Counted from the stretch's first letter, positions 9,055 through 18,371 are shown. The stretch is 64,000 nucleotides of DNA from JBEIHI01 sp964655245 (GCA_964655245.1 CAZZLQ010000001.1:30348-94347); one strand, 5' to 3'. Program-made: numbers and translations. Notes: generated by a model from the letters alone, not told the origin.

Positions 9055-10845
9055 TTAAAAGCCAATATTAAGGCCAGCGGGGCGCAGATAGCTTAGCATC
9101 CGGTCTAGCGATTCCCTCACTCGAGTCAGCACTTGAGCTTGCATTTCAGATTTGGGTCGCCCTTCGTATTTCTTTTGTCCCTTTCCGTGAGGAAAGGTCT
9201 CCACCTTGAGCATTTCACCAGTGGGTGAATACTTCACGACAATCGTGCCTTCATCCTTGAGGGTAATGGATTGGGGCTTTCCATACTCCCAATAGGTGAA
9301 CGCGATTTCATCGCCTTTGAGTTGATCTCTCAAGAACAAGAGCTTTCCGTTCTTGTTGTATTGTAACTTGAGATGCATCGTGGGTTTACTCGCGGCAAGC
9401 TCTTTGGCTTCAACGAGATTGCATCGTGGGTCAAAAGTGAAGTTGAGAGAAGATTCCTTTCCTTGAGCAGTTTTGAGAGCAATCATCTTCACTTGGCTGC
9501 ATCGTGCTTCATAGTCAAAAGTCATCAGGTCGCCTGAGGGAACTGACTGCCGACTGATCATGTTTCCTGTATTGGGATCATAGACGTATTTGTCCCCTTG
9601 TCCTCGGGCATCTAAGACAGACGCGGGATAGCCTGTTTCCTTGGAAAATGTCTTCGTCTCTCGAGATGTTTCTTTGTCGGAGGAGTCATGTTTGCTCACC
9701 CGCTCAAACTCTTTGAGTTTGAACTCATGAATCTCTTTCCCGACGTAGCGATCACCCTCGTACTTGGAAATTTCGGTAATGCTGTGACTGCTGTTGTTCC
9801 CTGGAAAGCTGCGAGAGTACTTAGACACCTTTGTTCCGGGCCCGGACTGCTTGGCGACTTCGTACTTGGCATTGTACTCGAATCGAATCTCTTCTTTGTC
9901 CTTCCCGGGAGCGGAGGTGATCATTTTGGTCATATTGCCTACTTTGTCGTACTCAAACTCCATTTTCTTTCCAGAGACATCGGTGAAGGATTTTAAGCGG
10001 CGAGAGGGCAGCATTTCATAGGTTGCCTTCCGACCGAGTGAGTCAGTGATTTCTCGAACGAGTCCCTTGAGCGCTGAATCCGCTTGATAGGCTAAGTTCA
10101 CGGATCGACCGCACATATCATTAATTCGAATCAGATTTTCGTCAGCGTAAGCATAGTCAATTGCGTTTCCGTTTCGATCCTCAGATCGAATGAGTCGGCC
10201 CGATGAATTGAAAAACTCCTGGGAGGAATTCTGGAACCGCCTTACAAAAGTACCATCGGGTCGAAGCTCGATGGTCGAAGGTCCTCTGGCAAAGCTATAG
10301 TACGTCCCGGGACCTGCCATCGGTTGAGTCGCAAGGAGCTTGCTCGCCAGCTGTTCTCGGAAGCGCTCTTCGTTGATGAGTTTGCGACGAAGTTCCTCAT
10401 ACGCCGTTGGCGATTTGATTCCTCCCGCCTGCACATCGACTTTCTTTTGAGCGACAAGAATCTTTTCAATCTGAGCGGTCTTTGCTTCCTCGAGATTCCG
10501 CTCCTTGGTGTAAACGTTAGTGAAGCCGTCTCCCTCCAAAACCTCGATTCTGGCTGGCGCTCTCTTCACACGAATATTGTGATTGAATGTCCACTTATCT
10601 CCAAAGATGCTCGAGTTTCCCGAGTAGGAGTTGTAGGCCATTTTGAGTTCAATCGGAGCATAACAAGGTAGTGCGAAGTGATCTTCAATCGGTAGAAAAA
10701 AGTTTAAGGTGCGTACATTCACAGGATCAGGAGGATAGTGATAGAAAAATGTTGTGCCTTGCGGGCCGTACCCAAGTGACTCCTCATGAGACGCGCTGGC
10801 TGTGACAGACAGGCTGAAGATCAGTCCAAAGCAGAAGAATTTCAT
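9055..10845 (-). CDS. secreted RHS/YD-repeat protein without a toxin tip
   Basis: The 596-residue product has a signal peptide (MKFFCFGLIFSLSVTASA) and then the N-terminal layout of RHS/YD proteins: a beta-rich segment (YNSYSGNSSIFGDKWTFNHN) followed by degenerate YD repeats such as SEDRNGNAIDYAYADENL, FEYDKVGNMTKM and YVYDPNTGNMISRQ. A charged helical insertion of about 70 residues (rich in K, E and R) sits near residues 115-185. The C-terminus stays repeat-like and ends after a short basic tail, with no hyperconserved PxxxxDPxG boundary or recognisable toxin domain. It is therefore more likely a surface or structural protein than a polymorphic toxin. ATG at 10845 is chosen for the signal peptide; a GTG 21 bases upstream is possible. 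Confidence 0.8.
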   Translation of the reverse strand: MKFFCFGLIFSLSVTASASHEESLGYGPQGTTFFYHYPPDPVNVRTLNFFLPIEDHFALPCYAPIELKMAYNSYSGNSSIFGDKWTFNHNIRVKRAPARIEVLEGDGFTNVYTKERNLEEAKTAQIEKILVAQKKVDVQAGGIKSPTAYEELRRKLINEERFREQLASKLLATQPMAGPGTYYSFARGPSTIELRPDGTFVRRFQNSSQEFFNSSGRLIRSEDRNGNAIDYAYADENLIRINDMCGRSVNLAYQADSALKGLVREITDSLGRKATYEMLPSRRLKSFTDVSGKKMEFEYDKVGNMTKMITSAPGKDKEEIRFEYNAKYEVAKQSGPGTKVSKYSRSFPGNNSSHSITEISKYEGDRYVGKEIHEFKLKEFERVSKHDSSDKETSRETKTFSKETGYPASVLDARGQGDKYVYDPNTGNMISRQSVPSGDLMTFDYEARCSQVKMIALKTAQGKESSLNFTFDPRCNLVEAKELAASKPTMHLKLQYNKNGKLLFLRDQLKGDEIAFTYWEYGKPQSITLKDEGTIVVKYSPTGEMLKVETFPHGKGQKKYEGRPKSEMQAQVLTRVRESLDRMLSYLRPAGLNIGF

Positions 10846-10956
10846 TATGTTAAGAACGGAAAGCACTTCTTCAATGATAACTGAAGCTGGGGATTTTCAG
10901 GCAGAATTTCCTTTAGGGAAAGCGTTGGAAATGGTGCGAAGCGTCGATGATTTAGC

Positions 10957-12609
10957 TCATTCGGATTTCGATTTTTGCAAGGCAGTGATGAGAAGCGCAA
11001 AAATCGACAGCATGGCACCGCCCCAAAGAGCCAGGCCCCATCGATCATCGGGTCGATAGGCATTCATCAAAACGGCTGAAACAAGGAATCCGCTGCTGAG
11101 ATATCCAAAGGCATGAAGTCTCATCGAGCGTTCAAATGTCTTTTTGAACTCGTCGGCTTGTTTTCCACCAAGGAACAGATCGCCTTGATCGAGACGTTGA
11201 ACCAGAGTCTGCATTTGAACAGGAAGCTCAGTACCCAGAGTACGAAAACCTTCGAACGTCTTTACGACATCTCGCCAAATCTCATCATACGAGAATCGTC
11301 GTCTCATCAATGTTTTTGCAAACATTTGACCATAGCCCACGAACTCAAAATCTGGATCAAGTTTTCGACCGAGAGATTCAAGAGTCATGATTGATCGATA
11401 AAAGAGCACGAGATCCTGAGGCACTCGAACCTGATACTTTCGAGCAATTCGAGTTGAATCGAGCATGACTTGTCCAAGATGAATATCCTTCAAGGGCTTT
11501 CCCAGTTGAGGGCCCAAGAAGTTGGCTATATCGCGTTGAAACTCTCGAACGCTAAAGCGTCGACCAAAGTCACCAATTTCAACGTAGGTTTGAGAGAGGC
11601 CCTGAAAGTCTCTGGCAACAAGAGAGAGAAAGATCTTCGAAAGCTTCTTTTTGAGCTCGGGCTGAAGATTGCCAACGAGGCCAAAATCAAGAATCACTAA
11701 TCGTCCGCCGTCCTCAGTTTGGAGGAGAACGTTCCCTGCATGCGCGTCGGCGTGAAAGACGCCGTGCTGAAAGATGCTTTCAAAAAAGAAAGACACCAGA
11801 GCTTCGGCGAGCTTGCGACGATCAACTTCGGGCGGAAACTCTTTGATTTGTGAAAGAGGAGTGCCTTTCATCTCAGTCATTGTGAGCACTCGTTTCGTTG
11901 TCGCCGGCCAAATCACATCAGGAACTCGAATTCGATCATCGGCTTCGACTTGTTTGCCAAAGTACTCGAGATTCTTGGCTTCGAGAGTGAAGTCGAGCTC
12001 TTCGTTGATGCTTCTTTGGAACTCCTTCACGATTCCCGTCGGGTTGAGCAAACGAAGGTCCTCAATCCTTTCAAGGGCTGAGGCCAATCGGTAGAGTACT
12101 TGGATGTCATTTTGAATCACTCGTGTGATATTGGGTCGCTGGACCTTGATGACAACAGCTGTGTTCGTTTCTCGCCAGACCGCTCGATGCACTTGAGCGA
12201 TACTCGCTGCCGCCATGGGCTCCTTTTCGATGGATTGAAAAAGTTCTTCCAGTTTAGCGCCAAACTCCTCCTCCAAGATCGCTTCCACTTCGCTGAAGTC
12301 AAAAGCTGGCACGGAATCTGTGAGCTTGGAAAACTCCTCAATATATTCCTCAGACAAGAGGTCCGGTCGGGTCGAAAGTAGTTGCCCTAACTTGATAAAA
12401 GTCGGCCCCAACTCCTCAAAGGCCATTCTTAGTCGAGCAGCGACGGAAGTAGTGGTGGATGAATCCGAACTCGTCCTTTGGTACAAGCCCAGTTCGGCCA
12501 TGATTCCAGAGAAGCCGTGCTTCACTAGAACGCGAACGATCGTTTGAAACCGCGAAAGGTTATCAAGTCTGCTTTTGAAGGAAAATTTTACGTCATTTAT
12601 GACCGACAT
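10957..12609 (-). CDS. UbiB/ABC1-family atypical kinase
   Basis: This membrane-anchored protein-kinase-like ATPase family (ABC1/ADCK/UbiB) is linked to ubiquinone or other isoprenoid-lipid metabolism. The 550 residues show the KxGQ motif (FIKLGQLLSTRPDLL), the alanine-rich nucleotide loop AAASIAQVHRA, the catalytic-Glu region NEELDFTLEAKN, the catalytic loop HADAHAGNVLL and the metal-binding LDFGLVG. Two hydrophobic helices end the protein. The catalytic loop differs from the usual HADPHPGN by Ala at both Pro positions. No other ubi gene is nearby, so a specific UbiB assignment is not made. The start overlaps the end of the rnr gene by 17 bases, suggesting cotranscription. Confidence 0.9.
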   Translation of the reverse strand: MSVINDVKFSFKSRLDNLSRFQTIVRVLVKHGFSGIMAELGLYQRTSSDSSTTTSVAARLRMAFEELGPTFIKLGQLLSTRPDLLSEEYIEEFSKLTDSVPAFDFSEVEAILEEEFGAKLEELFQSIEKEPMAAASIAQVHRAVWRETNTAVVIKVQRPNITRVIQNDIQVLYRLASALERIEDLRLLNPTGIVKEFQRSINEELDFTLEAKNLEYFGKQVEADDRIRVPDVIWPATTKRVLTMTEMKGTPLSQIKEFPPEVDRRKLAEALVSFFFESIFQHGVFHADAHAGNVLLQTEDGGRLVILDFGLVGNLQPELKKKLSKIFLSLVARDFQGLSQTYVEIGDFGRRFSVREFQRDIANFLGPQLGKPLKDIHLGQVMLDSTRIARKYQVRVPQDLVLFYRSIMTLESLGRKLDPDFEFVGYGQMFAKTLMRRRFSYDEIWRDVVKTFEGFRTLGTELPVQMQTLVQRLDQGDLFLGGKQADEFKKTFERSMRLHAFGYLSSGFLVSAVLMNAYRPDDRWGLALWGGAMLSIFALLITALQKSKSE

Positions 12610-14401
12610 GTTTCAAGTACCGGAAAGTCACCTGTCGCTTGAAACGGTCCGCATCCACCAGTTGGACTTGAACAATGTCTCCAAGCCAGAATGTACCTTT
12701 ATTTCTACTCCCTTTGAGGCAAATCTCAAGCTCATCTGTATGCCAGCCATCGACCGGGAGATAACGGAGTGGGATAAGCCCCTGAACTGGATAGTCCTCA
12801 AGCTCAACGAACAATCCAAACTCTTTGACCGAGACAATGATCGCTTTGAACGTCTTTCCAACGAAGGAGGCCATAAAGCGGGTTTGTTTGATATCCTCCA
12901 TGGCACGCTCCGCGAGAAAGGCTCGTCGCTCAGTCTCGGAACATCGCCGTGAAATGGCCTCGAGTTGTTCCATAGAGTAGGGTGGTTTATTAGATTTCAA
13001 AAAGTCTGAGTCTCGCAGAATTCGATGGACCATGAGATCGGGATATCGACGGATGGGGCTTGTGAAATGAGTGTAGGATTCAGATCCCAAACCAAAGTGA
13101 CCCAAGTTCTTGGCTGAGTACTGTGCTTGTTTGAGAGAGCGAAGAAGTGAGGTGACTAAGATCTTCTCATCTTTGTGTCCTCGCACTGTATCGAGGAAGC
13201 CCTGCAAGGACTCAACGGGGTTGTCTTTCTTTGAGAGGCTAAAGCCAAAGCGCTTAAGTACCTTGTCGAGTCGATCAAGTTTCTCGGGGTCCGGATCCTC
13301 GTGCACTCTATATATAGAAGGGAATCCCTTAAACTCGATTGCCTCTGAAACAGCCTCATTGGCTAGAATCATGAAGTCCTCAATCAGTTTATGGGCTTCG
13401 TTTCGGTCTGATTTCTTGAATCCGATGACGTCCCCAAAATCATTTACATCGATCTGTGCCTCGGGAAGGTCAAGATCAAGAGCGCCACGATCAGTTCGAT
13501 TCTTTCGAACAATCAGTGAAAGTTTCAAGGCGCTTTCAAGCATGCGCGCTAAGGCTGGACTTACTAGTTCCGACTGTCCCTTCTCGATGACCTTGGAAAC
13601 AGTGGTGTAAGTGAGCCGAGCAACTGACCGAATCGTTGAGGGGTAGATCTTTGTTTCGATGATCTCACCTTCGGGGCTTAAAACCATATCGCAAGAAAGA
13701 CACAGCCGAGGCTGGTGGGGCACCAAGCTACACAAATCATTGGAGAGTTCTTCGGGTAACATCGGGATGCAATCGCCCGGGAAATAGACTGACGTCCCTC
13801 GGTTGAATGCTTCATTGTCTAACGCATTGCGTGGTCTTACATAGTGGGAGACATCTGCAATGGATACGATCAAATGAAATGTGCCATCTTTCTTCTCTTC
13901 AACGCAGATGGCATCGTCAAAGTCCTTCGCAGTTTCCCCGTCGATTGTGACAAAGGGCATATGAGTGAGATCAGTGCGGCGTCCTGGCTTTAACTCGCGA
14001 GATGTTTGTGCCGCAGACTTCACATCATCAGTGAAGTGATCGGGAATTCCATTCGACTCAACAACGATTGATTTCTCCAACTCGGGATCATCGATGGATG
14101 GAAAGACTTCGACGATCGTTCCGTCCAAAAGAGAGCCTTTTGTTTTGCGCAGTGCGGCGCGCACAATCGTGTGCATTTTGCAGTCATGGTTCTTCAGATC
14201 GGATCTTTTCAGGACAATGGAGGAATGAAATTCTTTGTCAAAGGGACGGAGAACAAAGGTGTGTCTTGTGCTTCGATCGATCCAACCCAGGACAGTTATT
14301 TGATTTTTCTGGGTTTTTTTGCTCGACGCGGGGTGCACTTTTAATGTTTTATTGTTGTTGGAGGTGTTTTCACTTATGAAACTTGGTTTTCGTTTTTTCA
14401 T
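12593..14401 (-). CDS. rnr: RNase R/RNase II family 3'-5' exoribonuclease, short N-terminus
   Basis: This processive RNA exonuclease acts in mRNA and structured-RNA decay. The 602-residue product has a complete RNB domain, with FVTIDGETAKDFDDAICV (catalytic Asp cluster), HYVRPRNALDNEAFNRGTSVYFP, and the HFTSPIRRYPDLMVHR signature. An S1 domain (FKAIIVSVKEFGLFVELED) follows near the C-terminus. It is shorter than typical RNase R (700-800 residues): the N-terminal winged-helix part is missing and only one cold-shock-like segment (ITVLGWIDRSTRHTFVLRP) precedes RNB. It also lacks the basic tail. The ATG at 14401 overlaps the divergent barrel gene's start by 26 bases; an internal GTG at 14338 would remove the overlap. 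Confidence 0.92.
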   Translation of the reverse strand: MKKRKPSFISENTSNNNKTLKVHPASSKKTQKNQITVLGWIDRSTRHTFVLRPFDKEFHSSIVLKRSDLKNHDCKMHTIVRAALRKTKGSLLDGTIVEVFPSIDDPELEKSIVVESNGIPDHFTDDVKSAAQTSRELKPGRRTDLTHMPFVTIDGETAKDFDDAICVEEKKDGTFHLIVSIADVSHYVRPRNALDNEAFNRGTSVYFPGDCIPMLPEELSNDLCSLVPHQPRLCLSCDMVLSPEGEIIETKIYPSTIRSVARLTYTTVSKVIEKGQSELVSPALARMLESALKLSLIVRKNRTDRGALDLDLPEAQIDVNDFGDVIGFKKSDRNEAHKLIEDFMILANEAVSEAIEFKGFPSIYRVHEDPDPEKLDRLDKVLKRFGFSLSKKDNPVESLQGFLDTVRGHKDEKILVTSLLRSLKQAQYSAKNLGHFGLGSESYTHFTSPIRRYPDLMVHRILRDSDFLKSNKPPYSMEQLEAISRRCSETERRAFLAERAMEDIKQTRFMASFVGKTFKAIIVSVKEFGLFVELEDYPVQGLIPLRYLPVDGWHTDELEICLKGSRNKGTFWLGDIVQVQLVDADRFKRQVTFRYLKHVGHK

Positions 14402-15548
14402 GGCCTCAGCTGGTGTAACAGCTTTGGCTCTTTTTGCCACAGAAGTTTCAGCTCAAGTTAAACAGGAGCTGTCTGGGCATGCACGTACAAGAATGGTTTT
14501 TAACAAGAACACAACGGCTGGCGATTCGCCTAGCACTGAGTCATGGCAAAACCGTGTCAGACTTAACATTGATGTGGCGCCGAGCAGCTCACTCAAAGTG
14601 CGAATGGCTCCTCAGTTCAGAAATACTTGGGGTGATGGCGCGACTGATACCTTTACTGCAAAAGAAGCATGGATGTCGTATAGCCCAAACAAGGACATGT
14701 CCTTGGCTTTGGGTCGACAAGCGATTGCTTTGGGAAATAATCGTCACTTCGGTACTGATGGCTGGAATGAAGATTCAATTGTTCACGATGCGGCCAGACT
14801 TAACTTTGGCTTTGGATCGGGCAACGGAAGCTTGATTTACGTCAAGAACACCGAAGCTGGCACTCCTGGTGGCGAAAATGAGGATCGTGATCTCTACATC
14901 CTCTACACCACTTGGAACAAAGTTGGATTCACCAATACTTTGGACCTGTGGGCTGCTTGGGATGATCAAAAAGCTCCTCTTGCGGCTGACCGATCCCGTT
15001 TCGGAACCGTTGGTGTTCGCTTCACTGTTGCCTCAGGCAATGCTGATGCGGATGTCGAAGCTGTTTATCAGCACGGCAAAGAAGGCGGCGATGACAAACG
15101 TGGTTACTCCGTTGACGCTCAAGTGGGCTGGTCATTTGATGGCCACCGAGTTGGCGTTTTGGGCTACTACTCCAATGACGAGAAGTCCTCTGAGTTCGGC
15201 GACAAACATCGTTTGACCGCTCGTGGACGACGAGTTCTTGGTGATGCTCAAGTGTTTGGTAATCAAAGCAACCTGATGGTTGGTGCTTTGACCACAAACT
15301 TTGGCGTTTCCAAAGAGTTTGATTTGAGCGCTGACGCTTATTTGATGATGGCTGCTGACGACACCAAAGATGCCGGTGGTTTGGCCATTACTGGTAAGAA
15401 CGTTGGTATGGAATTTGACTTCGTTGGAACATACAAAGCTACCGATATGTTCTCATACGATGCTGGATATGCGCTCTTTAAGCCAGGCGATATGGCTTCT
15501 AGCGACATGGTCCACAGATTCTATCTGCAAGCTGGCATGACCTTCTAA
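14376..15548 (+). CDS. outer-membrane beta-barrel (porin/alginate-export-like) protein
   Basis: The 390-residue product has a signal peptide (MKLGFRFFMASAGVTALALFATEVSAQ). Amphipathic beta-strands follow throughout, typical of outer-membrane channels, with periplasmic-turn-like and loop stretches such as AWMSYSPNKDMSLALGRQAIALGNN and a C-terminal aromatic residue (MTF). The pattern, with early conserved QNRVRL and SLALGRQ segments, resembles the alginate-export-like porin family. The start is the ATG with GGAGGT ten bases upstream, rather than an earlier in-frame TTG. A strong terminator follows. Substrate is unknown. Confidence 0.8.
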   Translation: MKLGFRFFMASAGVTALALFATEVSAQVKQELSGHARTRMVFNKNTTAGDSPSTESWQNRVRLNIDVAPSSSLKVRMAPQFRNTWGDGATDTFTAKEAWMSYSPNKDMSLALGRQAIALGNNRHFGTDGWNEDSIVHDAARLNFGFGSGNGSLIYVKNTEAGTPGGENEDRDLYILYTTWNKVGFTNTLDLWAAWDDQKAPLAADRSRFGTVGVRFTVASGNADADVEAVYQHGKEGGDDKRGYSVDAQVGWSFDGHRVGVLGYYSNDEKSSEFGDKHRLTARGRRVLGDAQVFGNQSNLMVGALTTNFGVSKEFDLSADAYLMMAADDTKDAGGLAITGKNVGMEFDFVGTYKATDMFSYDAGYALFKPGDMASSDMVHRFYLQAGMTF

Positions 15549-15579
15549 TTAGGTTTGCACAGTTTAACGTTGTTAGACG

Positions 15580-15614
15580 TCGGGGGTTCCAATACGGAAC
15601 CCCCGATTTTTTTT
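15580..15614 (+). terminator. Rho-independent terminator of the barrel gene
   Basis: A perfect 11-bp stem (TCGGGGGTTCC/GGAACCCCCGA) with a 5-base loop is followed by eight T. It lies 31 bases after the barrel gene stop. Confidence 0.93.
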
Positions 15615-15641
15615 GGCTCGAAAAGTCACGAAGGTAGCCTC

Positions 15642-15671
15642 TTGATTTCTTTTTGGGCAAAGGGCTAGATA
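15642..15671 (+). promoter_or_regulatory. probable sigma-70-type promoter of tRNA-Leu
   Basis: TTGATT and TAGATA are separated by 18 bases and lie 16 bases before the mature tRNA 5' end, downstream of the terminator. The match is 4/6 in each box by eye. Confidence 0.5.
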
Positions 15672-15686
15672 AAAAGACTCTCAAGT

Positions 15687-15771
15687 GCCCAGGTGGCGGA
15701 ATTGGCAGACGCACCAGCTTGAGGGGCTGGCGTGGCGACACGTGCGAGTTCGACCCTCGCCCTGGGCACCA
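15687..15771 (+). tRNA. tRNA-Leu(GAG)
   Basis: This is a class II tRNA with acceptor GCCCAGG/CCTGGGC. Anticodon stem CCAGC/GCTGG closes loop TTGAGGG, giving anticodon GAG. A long variable arm and T loop TTCGACC follow. Discriminator A and the CCA end are encoded. Confidence 0.96.
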
Positions 15772-15854
15772 ATCTCATTCAAAAAAAGTCATAAAAATCT
15801 GCTACTTAAGGGGCCTAGACGTATTAGAATGCGCCTGGTAGCAGAAGGGCGTTC

Positions 15855-16823
15855 ATGAGGGCTATTTTAACGAGTTTTGCTTTGTTTTGCGGCGTATTCA
15901 CAGGCGTGATGGCGTCTTCTGAACCGGGCGTAGCCTTAAATACGAAGTGGTCGCAAAGAGATCTGAGGATTTTTGAGGATTTCTTTTTTGAGATCGGTGA
16001 AGACGGTCATCTGAATTCTCGCGAGCTTGGTCAGTTGCCTGAGGAGAGGCTGGGGGCTCTTCGAAAGCTCTCATTAGATAGTCAACTGAAGGATTTCATA
16101 GAAGAGAAACAGGATGATCGATGGCGTATGGCTCTCGGTCGGTTGCTGGCATTGGATTCTTTACTGAAGGCGAGCATCGCAGGAGGTTTTTGGTTTTGGG
16201 ACTTGCGGGTCAGAAGAACAGCAGCACAGTCTAATTCATCGGGACCCCAGTCACCTCAGCTGCCTAAGAACGAAATGAGTGAGGGCGAAGTCTCGAATGG
16301 TTGCAAAGATCAAGTCATTGAGTTGGCCAGCAGCTCTGGAGGCAGGCCAGGTCATAATGGCAAGCGCCATCCATCGTTGGTGGCAACGATTCTTCGTTTG
16401 GGCATCGCTGGCAGTTTTGGAGCTTGGTTGAGTTGGGATCTCTATCAAGCCTCTCAGTATCAAGGGGTGGATCTCTCCATGCAGTGGATTCAAGATCAAT
16501 CTCAAGAAGTGGATATGAAGAAGAATTTGGGGGATCAGTTGAGCTCGTTGCAAACCTCGAGTTTGTTTGAGGATCTCAAAGCTCATCTCAAACAGAAGGG
16601 TTTGAATGACGTCTATCTTGCTCGAGTGATTGCTCCTTTTTCAGAGAGTGATCTTTGGTCAGGCGCAGCCAAAAAGGCCTTCGTAGTGATCAATCACGAA
16701 GGTGACAAATCAATTCCCACTGTGACTGTTGAGTTATCGTGGAATCAGAGCAGGGGCTCTTGGACTTACAGCAATTCCTGGTTCGGAACAGTGGAGAATC
16801 CACTGAATGAAAAGCCCTTTTGA
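15855..16823 (+). CDS. hypothetical signal-peptide and membrane protein
   Basis: No family is recognised. The 322-residue product begins with a signal-peptide-like segment (MRAILTSFALFCGVFTGVMAS). A charged helical region follows, rich in E, D, L and R, then a Ser/Gln/Pro-rich linker around residues 120-170. One hydrophobic helix (LRLGIAGSFGAWLSWDLY) lies near residue 185, and a mixed alpha/beta tail ends the protein. AGAAGGGCG lies just before the ATG. The gene is single, with tRNA-Leu upstream and a bidirectional terminator downstream. Confidence 0.75.
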   Translation: MRAILTSFALFCGVFTGVMASSEPGVALNTKWSQRDLRIFEDFFFEIGEDGHLNSRELGQLPEERLGALRKLSLDSQLKDFIEEKQDDRWRMALGRLLALDSLLKASIAGGFWFWDLRVRRTAAQSNSSGPQSPQLPKNEMSEGEVSNGCKDQVIELASSSGGRPGHNGKRHPSLVATILRLGIAGSFGAWLSWDLYQASQYQGVDLSMQWIQDQSQEVDMKKNLGDQLSSLQTSSLFEDLKAHLKQKGLNDVYLARVIAPFSESDLWSGAAKKAFVVINHEGDKSIPTVTVELSWNQSRGSWTYSNSWFGTVENPLNEKPF

Positions 16824-16827
16824 TAAA

Positions 16828-16861
16828 AAAAGAGGGGCTCTGTTTCCAGAACCCCTCTTTT
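16828..16861. terminator. bidirectional Rho-independent terminator
   Basis: AAAAGAGGGG pairs with CCCCTCTTTT around an inner TCTG/CAGA stem. The A run on one side and the T run on the other make it work in both directions, between the convergent genes ending at 16823 and 16888. Confidence 0.9.
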
Positions 16862-16887
16862 CAAAGGTCAGCAAATTCAAGAAAATA

Positions 16888-18300
16888 TCAAAGTTTCACA
16901 ATTCGAGAATCTTTGAATTCTTTGAGCGCATTTCGTGTATCGACGATCTTCTTTGAATTCTCGAGAAGAGCTTTGTAATCCACTGATGTGTGATCAGTCG
17001 TAATCACAACCACATCGTAGGCTTTGCTCAGTTGGGGCGACCATTTGACCGACTTGGCATGGTGACCTTCCCACTCGTACTCTGGAACAAAGGGATCATA
17101 ATAGTCCACCGTTGCTCCTCGCTGAGTCAGATGGTGAATGACATCCAAAGCTGGAGATTCACGCATATCGTCGATGTCTTTCTTGTAGGCGACGCCCATG
17201 ATGAGCACTTTGGAGTTTTTCACTGACTTGCCTTCATCATTCAGAGCCAGAGCAACTTTATCAGCCACGATGCCGGGCATTGAAGAGTTGATGGCCGTGG
17301 CAAGTTCAATGAAACGAGCGGTATAGTTGAGGGATCGCAATTTCCAGCTGAGATAACTGGGATCGATGGGAATACAGTGACCGCCGAGCCCTGGGCCTGG
17401 GTAGAAGCTCATGAATCCAAACGGCTTAGATGAAGCCGCTTCAATCACTTCCCAAACGTCAATTCCAAGCTTTTCGCACATAATGGCCACTTCATTCACC
17501 AGGCCAATGTTCACTGCTCGGAAAGTGTTTTCGAGTAGCTTCACCATTTCAGCAGACTCAGGCGAGCTAACGCGAACGACTTTTTGCATTGTTTGGGAGT
17601 AAAAAATCGCGGACAAGTCACTGCAAGCAGGAGTGATACCGCCAACAACTTTGGGAGTGTTGTAGACATTGAATTTGGGATTCCCCGGATCCACCCGTTC
17701 CGGTGAGAAGGCGAGGAAGAAGTCTTTGCCACATTCAAAGGATCCAAACTTTTGAGTTCCTGCAGCTCGAATGGCTTCTAACATATACTCTCGAGTTGTG
17801 CCTGGATAGGTCGTGCTCTCGAGGATGATCAGCTGCCCTCTTCGCAAATGCGCAATGATTTTTTCGACAGAAGAAACAATGTACGACATGTCTGGATCTT
17901 TGGTTTTACTGAGCGGTGTCGGAACACAAATCACGATGACATCGCTTGTGTTCAACTGAGCAAAGTCCGTCGATGCGAAAAACTTTTTGGCTTTGACGTT
18001 CTTTTCGACGTCTGAGCTTTCCACGTCAGGAATATACGAAACACCTTTATTCAAGGATTGAACCTTGGATGTGCTCAAATCGAGGCCTTGAACGGTAAAA
18101 CCTGAGTTGGAAAAAGCCATTGAGAGGGGAAGTCCCACATAGCCGAGTCCAATAACGCCTACGGTTGCCTTCTTGTTGAGAAGTGCTGCACGAAGGTTGT
18201 CATAAACAGGACCCGTTGAATTCGAGGACGCCTCTTTTGGCGCAGAAAATTGAGCGACTTTGGTTGAGACTACGTTTTCTGGTAAAGCAGCTGATAACAT
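16888..18300 (-). CDS. UDP-N-acetyl-hexosamine/UDP-glucose-type 6-dehydrogenase
   Basis: This enzyme oxidises a UDP-sugar at C6 to the uronic acid in surface-polysaccharide synthesis. The 470 residues have the Rossmann motif VGVIGLGYVGLPL, the central VPTPL and ESTTYPGTT blocks, SPERVDPGN, the KLLENTFRAVNI helix and the catalytic Cys in GGHCIPIDP, then the C-terminal GVAYKKDIDDMRESPAL block. SPERVDPGN and GHCIPIDPSYLSWK resemble UDP-GlcNAc 6-dehydrogenases (WbpA-like) more than UDP-glucose dehydrogenases, but specificity is an inference. The ATG at 18300 is chosen; an upstream TTG would add 12 residues. No glycosyltransferases are adjacent. Confidence 0.9.
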   Translation of the reverse strand: MLSAALPENVVSTKVAQFSAPKEASSNSTGPVYDNLRAALLNKKATVGVIGLGYVGLPLSMAFSNSGFTVQGLDLSTSKVQSLNKGVSYIPDVESSDVEKNVKAKKFFASTDFAQLNTSDVIVICVPTPLSKTKDPDMSYIVSSVEKIIAHLRRGQLIILESTTYPGTTREYMLEAIRAAGTQKFGSFECGKDFFLAFSPERVDPGNPKFNVYNTPKVVGGITPACSDLSAIFYSQTMQKVVRVSSPESAEMVKLLENTFRAVNIGLVNEVAIMCEKLGIDVWEVIEAASSKPFGFMSFYPGPGLGGHCIPIDPSYLSWKLRSLNYTARFIELATAINSSMPGIVADKVALALNDEGKSVKNSKVLIMGVAYKKDIDDMRESPALDVIHHLTQRGATVDYYDPFVPEYEWEGHHAKSVKWSPQLSKAYDVVVITTDHTSVDYKALLENSKKIVDTRNALKEFKDSRIVKL

Positions 18301-18352
18301 GGACAAAGAGTATGCCCGGCAGGCCTGCTTTGCCAAGATTTTAAGCGAGAAC

Positions 18353-18371
18353 GGGAGTTCCGGGGACTCCC
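18353..18371. terminator. small intergenic hairpin
   Basis: GGGAGT and ACTCCC flank a 7-base loop between the dehydrogenase gene and the hydrolase gene. There is no T tract, so termination is uncertain. Confidence 0.3.

Noticed and set aside
9055..10845. YD-repeat protein as a polymorphic toxin with an immunity gene
   Set aside because: No toxin domain at the C-terminus and no small downstream gene; the next feature is a tRNA.
14284..14320. Terminator-like AACCCAG/CTGGGTT with T run
   Set aside because: It is inside the rnr 5' coding region, has an 18-base loop and no gene upstream on that strand; chance or weak leader structure.
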